Origin: Bacteroidota bacterium
Lineage (GTDB): Bacteria > Bacteroidota > Ignavibacteria > Tepidaquicellales > Tepidaquicellaceae
DNA: 10,632 bases
Direction: 5' to 3'
Assembly (NCBI GenBank): GCA_023429265.1
Contig: JAEYVS010000049.1
Location: 1-10,632 of the forward strand
The notes beneath the pieces were generated by a model, which worked only from the letters and a program-made list of their open reading frames with translations, had not been told where the DNA came from and ran no database searches. Below are positions 6,254 to 10,632 of this stretch, one piece after another; position 1 is the stretch's first letter; every line of letters begins with the position of its first letter. The translations under genes were made by a program, and so were the position numbers.

Positions 6254-6745
6254 ATGAAAGATTTTTTAGCGAATAAATATTTACAAATAATATTAAGGCT
6301 CATAATCGGCGGATTATTCATTTATGCATCCTACGATAAATTATTCAATCCGGCAGAGTTTGCAGATATTGTCAAAGGTTACCAGATACTTCCCCTTGGA
6401 CTGGTAAACATATTCGGGATTGTACTTCCATATGTAGAGTTCATCGCGGGTACCTTTTTGGTGTTCGGGGTATTTAAGAAAGGAAGCGCTCTGACGATTT
6501 CAGTGCTTTTAATAGTGTTTTTACTGGCACTTATCAGAGCTCAAATCCTGGGATTAGATATCAACTGCGGATGTTTTTCTCTTGAAACAAACGGGGAAAA
6601 ATCCAATATTCCTATGAGAATACTGGAAGATATTCTAATGCTGGCAGGTTCGCTGATAATATACTTCTTCAGCGACTCAAGAAAAAAAGCCGGAACAACG
6701 GCTGAAAGCGAATTAAAACAAGAAGGAGAAATTCAAAATGTCTGA
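6254..6745 (+). CDS. MauE/DoxX-family redox-associated membrane protein
   Basis: A 163-residue four-helix membrane protein. Hydrophobic stretches lie at about 10-30, 47-73, 79-100 and 120-140. The N-terminal RLIIGGLFIYASYDKLFNP (15-33) is characteristic of DoxX/MauE proteins. After helix 3 the motif GLDINCGCFS (100-109) carries Cys105 and Cys107, the cysteine pair seen in the MauE-like branch, whose members are linked to disulfide or thiol redox work in the envelope. The C-terminus is soluble and charged. It lies 6 bp after the rhodanese gene and overlaps the DUF1573 gene by 8 bp, which implies one operon. The electron donor and partner are not evident from the sequence. Confidence 0.85.
   Translation: MKDFLANKYLQIILRLIIGGLFIYASYDKLFNPAEFADIVKGYQILPLGLVNIFGIVLPYVEFIAGTFLVFGVFKKGSALTISVLLIVFLLALIRAQILGLDINCGCFSLETNGEKSNIPMRILEDILMLAGSLIIYFFSDSRKKAGTTAESELKQEGEIQNV
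6723..6728 (+). promoter_or_regulatory. Strong Shine-Dalgarno for the DUF1573 gene
   Basis: AAGGAG lies 9 bases before the ATG at 6738 and within the end of the MauE/DoxX frame. It stands out because most starts in this window have no such motif, and it fixes the start of the overlapping gene. Confidence 0.7.
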
Positions 6746-7184
6746 TTTTTTAAAGACCAAAAGCGCAAAAACATCGTTTTTCGGGATAGGTTTGGCTGCA
6801 ATCGTTGCTATTATGTTTTTTGTAGTTTCAAATAACAAGATATCTGCATCGGATTCAGCTGCAACACTTGTATTCTATGAAACAACTCACGATTTTGGAA
6901 CAGTACCTGAAGGACCGCAATTAGAGTACAATTTCAAGTTCGTTAATAAAGGTTCTACTCCTTTAAAGATAGATAAGGTTTCTACCTCGTGCGGATGCAC
7001 AGGCGCAACAACTAATGGAAAAGATTCTTACGGTAAAGGCGAGGAAGGTACGATACACGTTACATTCAATACAAGAGGAAGAAGCGGAGTACAGGAAAAA
7101 ACACTTATGGTTTACTCAAACGACTCCAAGGAGCCTCAACAGGTTTTAAAGATCGTTTGCAATATAGATCCTAACGCAAAATAA
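6738..7184 (+). CDS. DUF1573 domain protein, exported or membrane-anchored
   Basis: A 148-residue protein. Residues 14-31 are hydrophobic and act as a signal peptide or anchor, followed by the DUF1573 domain, a small Ig-like beta-sandwich fold of unknown function common in Bacteroidota-type genomes. Typical marks are THDFGTVPEG (50-59), FVNKGSTPLKI (68-78), the signature STSCGCTG (82-89) with Cys85 and Cys87, then FNTRGRSG and the ending LKIVCNID. The C-x-C pair parallels the C-x-C in the preceding MauE/DoxX protein. The start is supported by AAGGAG at 6723-6728. It is the last gene of the run; a strong terminator follows 28 bp after the stop. Confidence 0.9.
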   Translation: MSDFLKTKSAKTSFFGIGLAAIVAIMFFVVSNNKISASDSAATLVFYETTHDFGTVPEGPQLEYNFKFVNKGSTPLKIDKVSTSCGCTGATTNGKDSYGKGEEGTIHVTFNTRGRSGVQEKTLMVYSNDSKEPQQVLKIVCNIDPNAK

Positions 7185-7212
7185 GATTTACTTATATATA
7201 AGGATTTTAAAG

Positions 7213-7238
7213 CCCCGTTCAGTTGAGCGGGGTTTTTT
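7213..7238 (+). terminator. Intrinsic terminator after DUF1573 gene
   Basis: CCCCGTTC (7213-7220) pairs with GAGCGGGG (7225-7232), 8 bp with one G-T wobble around an AGTT loop, followed by six T (7233-7238). The T-run overlaps the stop codon of the convergent MATE gene (7237-7239). On the minus strand the hairpin is followed by CTTT then AAAA, so termination in that direction is possible but weaker. Confidence 0.88.
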
Positions 7239-8607
7239 ATATACTTATCTCTTCCAGATGGTCTTTTTCCTTTATAATGGATATATCCTTTTTCTTCCAC
7301 TTACCTCTCTTAAACCAGATTGCCATAAGTATTCCTTTGCATAAGTTAGATGCTCCCAGTGCTATCCATATTCCGTTTAATCCCAGCACCGGCGCAAGCA
7401 GCGCTGCAAGCGGGATTCTCAGTATGTTAAACGGCATCGTAATGACAGCAGGAGGCACCGTATCACCCGCGCCTGAGAATGCTCCTTCGAGCACCACTTC
7501 AACCGCTGTAAATATCAGAACCAGCGCGGCTATTCTATTGTAATCGGACGCAGCTTTAATTACAGCAGGGTCGTTAGTAAAAAATGAAGCCACCTCCGCA
7601 CTGAAAATAAATAATGCCGCGGAATAGATGCTTACTATTCCCGCACAGATTACTACAATTCGCCAGGCAAGTTTTTCCGCTTCTTCCTTTTTCTTCGCGC
7701 CGACTGCCTGTCCCACCATAATGGTCGCTGCCAGGGTAAATCCCATACATATCTGGAAGGCAACTGACTCTGACTTATGACCTATTCCCATAGCCGCCAG
7801 TCCTGTAGGTCCGAACTCAGCCACAAACCTCGCCACAAATACATATATCATCGAGAATGCCAGCCCATTAATGGCTACCGGTGAGCCTATCTTGAATGTC
7901 TCTTTAATTATGGAGAAATTCGGGGTGTATTTTTTGATGGAGTTTAAAAGCTCCCGTCTTCTTGCGATTACATAGCCTATCACATAAGAGAGCAGATAGG
8001 AAAACAAAGTTGCATATGCAGCTCCGCTCAATCCGTACTCCAGAATTCGCTCACCATTCCATTCTATGCCGAATATCAATAATGGTGTAATGAAGAAATT
8101 CAGCGCTACGGCAATCATAAGCAAATAAAATGGAGTCTTTGTGTCGCCATATCCCCGGAATACAGCGCTGATGGTATCCCTCAAAGCAAGGCAGGGAAGC
8201 CATATGAGTATTGGTATGAGATAATAATTTGCCTGGATGATCTCCGGTTCGCTCAGATCCATAATATAATAAAGCCCGGGCACTATGGGAATCATAAGCC
8301 AACCCACAATAACCGCAAAAAAGAAGCTGTTTACAACGTTTATTGTACTGATCCTTTTTGCAAGGAAACTGTTTTTAGCGCCCACAGCCTGGGCGACGAG
8401 AGCATTTAATCCGAGAGATATAACCTCAGTAAGTGATATTACACCCCAGATAATGAATGTTGCTACGGTCAGGCCTGCCAGCTGAGGACTTCCCAGTTTT
8501 CCCACCCAATACGCATCAATAATGGAAAACGATGATTTCGTAATGGTATATAGTACTGCCGGGAGGGCTAAATTGAGGATTTTTCTATTGAGCGAAATGC
8601 CTGTCAT
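7237..8607 (-). CDS. MATE-family multidrug/metabolite efflux transporter
   Basis: A 456-residue polytopic membrane protein of the usual MATE length and about 12 helices. MATE transporters export cationic drugs or metabolites using a Na+ or H+ gradient. The N-terminal half starts LNLALPAVLYTITKSSFSII followed by DAYWVGKLGSPQLAGL and the helix with NALVAQAVGAKN. The second half repeats the pattern with PVAINGLAFSMIYVFVARFV, then GPTGLAAMGIG and MVGQAVGAKKKEEAEKLA, marking the two pseudosymmetric MatE domains. The two copies of AQAVGAKN/GQAVGAKK are clearly visible. The ATG at 8605-8607 has no Shine-Dalgarno. It stands alone, diverging from the methionine sulfoxide reductase operon and converging on the DUF1573 terminator. 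Substrate cannot be told. Confidence 0.93.
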   Translation of the reverse strand: MTGISLNRKILNLALPAVLYTITKSSFSIIDAYWVGKLGSPQLAGLTVATFIIWGVISLTEVISLGLNALVAQAVGAKNSFLAKRISTINVVNSFFFAVIVGWLMIPIVPGLYYIMDLSEPEIIQANYYLIPILIWLPCLALRDTISAVFRGYGDTKTPFYLLMIAVALNFFITPLLIFGIEWNGERILEYGLSGAAYATLFSYLLSYVIGYVIARRRELLNSIKKYTPNFSIIKETFKIGSPVAINGLAFSMIYVFVARFVAEFGPTGLAAMGIGHKSESVAFQICMGFTLAATIMVGQAVGAKKKEEAEKLAWRIVVICAGIVSIYSAALFIFSAEVASFFTNDPAVIKAASDYNRIAALVLIFTAVEVVLEGAFSGAGDTVPPAVITMPFNILRIPLAALLAPVLGLNGIWIALGASNLCKGILMAIWFKRGKWKKKDISIIKEKDHLEEISI

Positions 8608-8629
8608 CGTGGTTTGTCAAAATAATCTA

Positions 8630-8654
8630 ATTTGGAGTCAATTTATATCCAAAT
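8630..8654. promoter_or_regulatory. Inverted repeat in the MATE/msrC divergent region
   Basis: ATTTGGA (8630-8636) and TCCAAAT (8648-8654) are exact reverse complements separated by 11 bases. They lie 23-47 bases upstream of the MATE start, so a regulator binding there could control that gene. The rest of the 98-bp region is AT-rich with no clear promoter. A 7-bp match in AT-rich DNA can arise by chance. Confidence 0.3.
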
Positions 8655-8705
8655 CAGTTTATATTTTCCTCGGAAACTCTTAAATTAGGATTATAAACTT
8701 CTGCA

Positions 8706-9203
8706 TTGTCACACGAAATTAACATTCCGGATACCGCAACAAAAAGCGAAACCTATAATCTGCTCTTAAAGCAGATTGACTTTTTATTACAGGATGAAGA
8801 TAATATAATAGCTAATATATCAAACATCACTTCAGTTCTCAAATATTCACTCAAAGATATCATCTGGGTAGGATTTTATTTTTATGACCCCCAAAAAAAG
8901 CAGCTCGTCATTGGTCCTTACCAGGGAAAAGTACCTTGTACCCGTATTGATTATGGAAAGGGTGTATGCGGACAGGCATTACAGCGGAAAGAAACTCTTG
9001 TCGTACCTGACGTGGAAAATTTTCCCGGTCATATCTACTGTGACTCTGCCTCCCGTTCGGAAATAGTGGTACCTATCATTGTGGACGGAATCGAAAAAGG
9101 AGTACTCGACCTGGACAGTGATAAGCTTGAGAATTTTGACTCAACAGATAAGGATTACCTGGAGCAATTAGTCAAGAATATAAGCGGATTGTTTACAAAA
9201 TGA
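8706..9203 (+). CDS. msrC: Free methionine-(R)-sulfoxide reductase (GAF domain)
   Basis: A 165-residue single GAF-domain enzyme that reduces free methionine-(R)-sulfoxide, the fRMsr/YebR family. All three family cysteines are present: Cys78 (GKVPCTRI), Cys88 (GKGVCGQA) and Cys112 (GHIYCDSASRSEI), with spacings of 10 and 24 as in E. coli YebR. W-V-G-F-Y-F (54-59) and GVLDLDS near the end complete the family pattern. The start is TTG at 8706-8708: a stop (TAA, 8694-8696) lies just upstream in frame and no ATG exists in the whole reading frame, so a non-ATG start is required. Apart from the initiator the protein has no methionine. Its stop overlaps the next start (ATGA, 9200-9203). Confidence 0.92.
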   Translation: MSHEINIPDTATKSETYNLLLKQIDFLLQDEDNIIANISNITSVLKYSLKDIIWVGFYFYDPQKKQLVIGPYQGKVPCTRIDYGKGVCGQALQRKETLVVPDVENFPGHIYCDSASRSEIVVPIIVDGIEKGVLDLDSDKLENFDSTDKDYLEQLVKNISGLFTK

Positions 9204-9484
9204 ATAAAAATACCCTTTTAAATAAAGTGAAGTATAAATCTTCATTAAGAAAGGATACGGCGGAGAAGCTTTTCGACAGGATGTTTGAGATGATCCGGGA
9301 AAGCGTGAAAGAAAAGCGGTATTTTGAAATTGAGGAATTCGGAAAATTCGAGATCCTACATAAGCATATGTATAAAGAGTTCGACACAAAAAAGAAAACC
9401 GACATTCTGATTCCTCCCAAAGATAAAATTTTATTTACACCTTCCCAGACATTACTGGATAATATAAATTCCGGTAATGAATAA
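9200..9484 (+). CDS. HU/IHF-like DNA-binding protein, divergent
   Basis: A 94-residue protein of about HU length. HU/IHF proteins bind and bend DNA as dimers. The helical N-terminal half (TLLNKVKYKSSLRKDTAEKL and on) and the segment EIEEFGKFEIL match the HU body, with the usual G-K-F turn. The C-terminal end IPPKDKILFTPSQTLLDNIN matches the final strand and helix. The DNA-intercalating arm lacks the classical R-N-P motif and reads HKHMYKEFDTKKKTDIL, so DNA binding may differ. The start overlaps the reductase stop by 4 bp and the end overlaps the next HU-like gene by 8 bp, so all three are translationally coupled. It may pair with the second HU-like protein. Confidence 0.8.
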   Translation: MNKNTLLNKVKYKSSLRKDTAEKLFDRMFEMIRESVKEKRYFEIEEFGKFEILHKHMYKEFDTKKKTDILIPPKDKILFTPSQTLLDNINSGNE

Positions 9485-10632
9485 AGACGAACTGGTCATT
9501 AAGCTTGCGGAGGAATTCGGCATTTCCACCATAGATATTTATCATTTTGTGAATACCGTAGTGGAATCGATGCAAAAAGCTTTTAGAAAGGGAAAGAATG
9601 TCAATATTACGGAATTCGGAAAATTCAATGTTCTCACAAGAAAGAATGACAAAGGTGAATCATTTAAGACTCTGTCGTTTTCTCCTGTTAGAAAATTCGC
9701 TGAAGACATTAATTTCAGGTTCAATAACCTTTCATCGATACCCCTTAAGTCCGGAATGAATGAACCTGAATTGACTGAAGTTATAAATACGGATAATAAT
9801 CAAAAAACCCTAAATTATACCATTATGAGCGACAAGGATAAATATGATGATAATCTTATTAGGGATGAGTTTCCCGAGGATTCTTCAATGGATTCGATCG
9901 AAGCTTTCATTCGCAGCAAACTTGAAAAAGGCACCGGCAGTAAGGAAGTGAATACCGATGATGAGATAGGAGGAATGAAAGAATTCGAGCTCCCTCATAC
10001 AATAATCGAGCTGCATAATGACATAACAGGGGAAGATGTAATTGAAGAAACTCCATCCCAAATTCAGGACGCAACTGAAAATAGCGATCCCTCAGGTAGC
10101 AATGAAAATGACCTGGCTAAAATAATAGAAGAAAGAAAGAAGGCTCTTGGACAAACTTCAACCGAGGATTCACAAAGTAACATTTCTGATACACCACTGG
10201 AAGAATCCCATACCGTGATAAATGAGAACGGGGAAAGTTTCAACGAATTCAAAAACTTTGACGAAGAAAGAAACGCAGAGCTAAGCAAGATAATCGAGGA
10301 AAGGAATAAGATAATTTCCGACATAAACTCAATGGTGCATACTACTGAAAATTATGTTTCCGAAGAACCAAAACAAGAAATTTCCAATAACTACGAAGGT
10401 TTCCCGGCAGACATTGAGGAAAAAATTGAAGAACAGATAGACGAGCCTAAATATCACAAAGTTGAAACACCAATTGAGAATCCAATCGATAATGCAGCAG
10501 ATAGTAATACCGAAAAGGAGAATGTTAAAGAAATAACGTATGAACAGCCGGTGCAAAATGAAATTTCTGACATAACTAATGATATTAAGGAGGAGATCGA
10601 GAGAAATTCATTTCCTCAGGACCATTCGCTGG
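9477..10632 (+). CDS. HU-like domain fused to a long acidic extension (3' end outside window)
   Basis: The frame opens at ATG 9477 and runs without a stop to the window edge, 385 codons so far. Residues 1-90 are a second HU-like domain: a helical start (MNKDELVIKLAEEFGIS), NITEFGKFNVL, then FSPVRKFAEDINFRF. The arm between strands is short and lacks R-N-P. From about 95 on the chain is low-complexity, rich in Glu, Asp, Asn, Ser and Ile, with few hydrophobic clusters, so likely disordered. It contains a repeated motif, LAKIIEERKK (213-222) and LSKIIEERNK (269-278). No membrane helix is visible yet. In Bacteroidota, HU-like domains are known in longer proteins with C-terminal SPOR domains; whether that applies cannot be seen. 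It overlaps the preceding HU-like gene by 8 bp, which supports the start. Confidence 0.78.
   Translation, partial: MNKDELVIKLAEEFGISTIDIYHFVNTVVESMQKAFRKGKNVNITEFGKFNVLTRKNDKGESFKTLSFSPVRKFAEDINFRFNNLSSIPLKSGMNEPELTEVINTDNNQKTLNYTIMSDKDKYDDNLIRDEFPEDSSMDSIEAFIRSKLEKGTGSKEVNTDDEIGGMKEFELPHTIIELHNDITGEDVIEETPSQIQDATENSDPSGSNENDLAKIIEERKKALGQTSTEDSQSNISDTPLEESHTVINENGESFNEFKNFDEERNAELSKIIEERNKIISDINSMVHTTENYVSEEPKQEISNNYEGFPADIEEKIEEQIDEPKYHKVETPIENPIDNAADSNTEKENVKEITYEQPVQNEISDITNDIKEEIERNSFPQDHSL

Noticed and set aside
7223..7543. Plus-strand open frame over the 3' end of the MATE gene
   Set aside because: It is antisense to a clear MATE C-terminus and begins inside the terminator.
10064..10556. 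Minus-strand open frames rich in Ser, Leu and Phe near the right edge
   Set aside because: They are complements of the Glu/Asn-rich tail of the HU-like fusion, whose plus-strand frame is continuous and coupled to the upstream gene.

Overview
The window looks like a chromosomal stretch from a Bacteroidota/Ignavibacteriota-type bacterium. This rests on AT-rich intergenic DNA, starts that mostly lack a Shine-Dalgarno sequence, a DUF3829-type lipoprotein, a rhodanese/MauE-DoxX/DUF1573 group, and paired divergent HU-like genes with a long acidic extension. The assignment is inferred from gene content only. TGA is used as a normal stop by several genes here.

Positions 1-2981 form an accessory segment. 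It begins with the C-terminal nuclease part of a phage terminase large subunit with no other phage gene beside it. A 7-bp-period tandem repeat follows, then a Xre-RES toxin-antitoxin pair on the minus strand. A Nudix hydrolase diverges from the antitoxin across a short region of nested inverted repeats. A NYN-domain nuclease gene, broken by one in-frame TGA, ends the segment. The RES (NAD+-degrading toxin family) and Nudix (ADP-ribose-type pyrophosphatase family) neighbours could form an NAD+ metabolite module; this is inference.

Positions 2984-7184 are more core-like. A small unrecognised four-helix membrane protein lies on the minus strand. Then comes a plus-strand run: ruvB (Holliday junction helicase), a DUF3829-like lipoprotein, a membrane-anchored rhodanese, a MauE/DoxX membrane protein and a DUF1573 protein. 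The last three are tightly packed (6-bp gap, then 8-bp overlap) and each carries a cysteine pair, which suggests an envelope sulfur or thiol-redox function. A strong intrinsic terminator closes the run.

Positions 7237-8607 hold a minus-strand MATE-family transporter. Diverging from it is an overlapping three-gene operon: a free methionine-(R)-sulfoxide reductase with a TTG start, a short HU-like protein, and a second HU-like protein fused to a long acidic, low-complexity extension that runs off the right edge. No tRNA, rRNA, CRISPR array or insertion sequence was seen.
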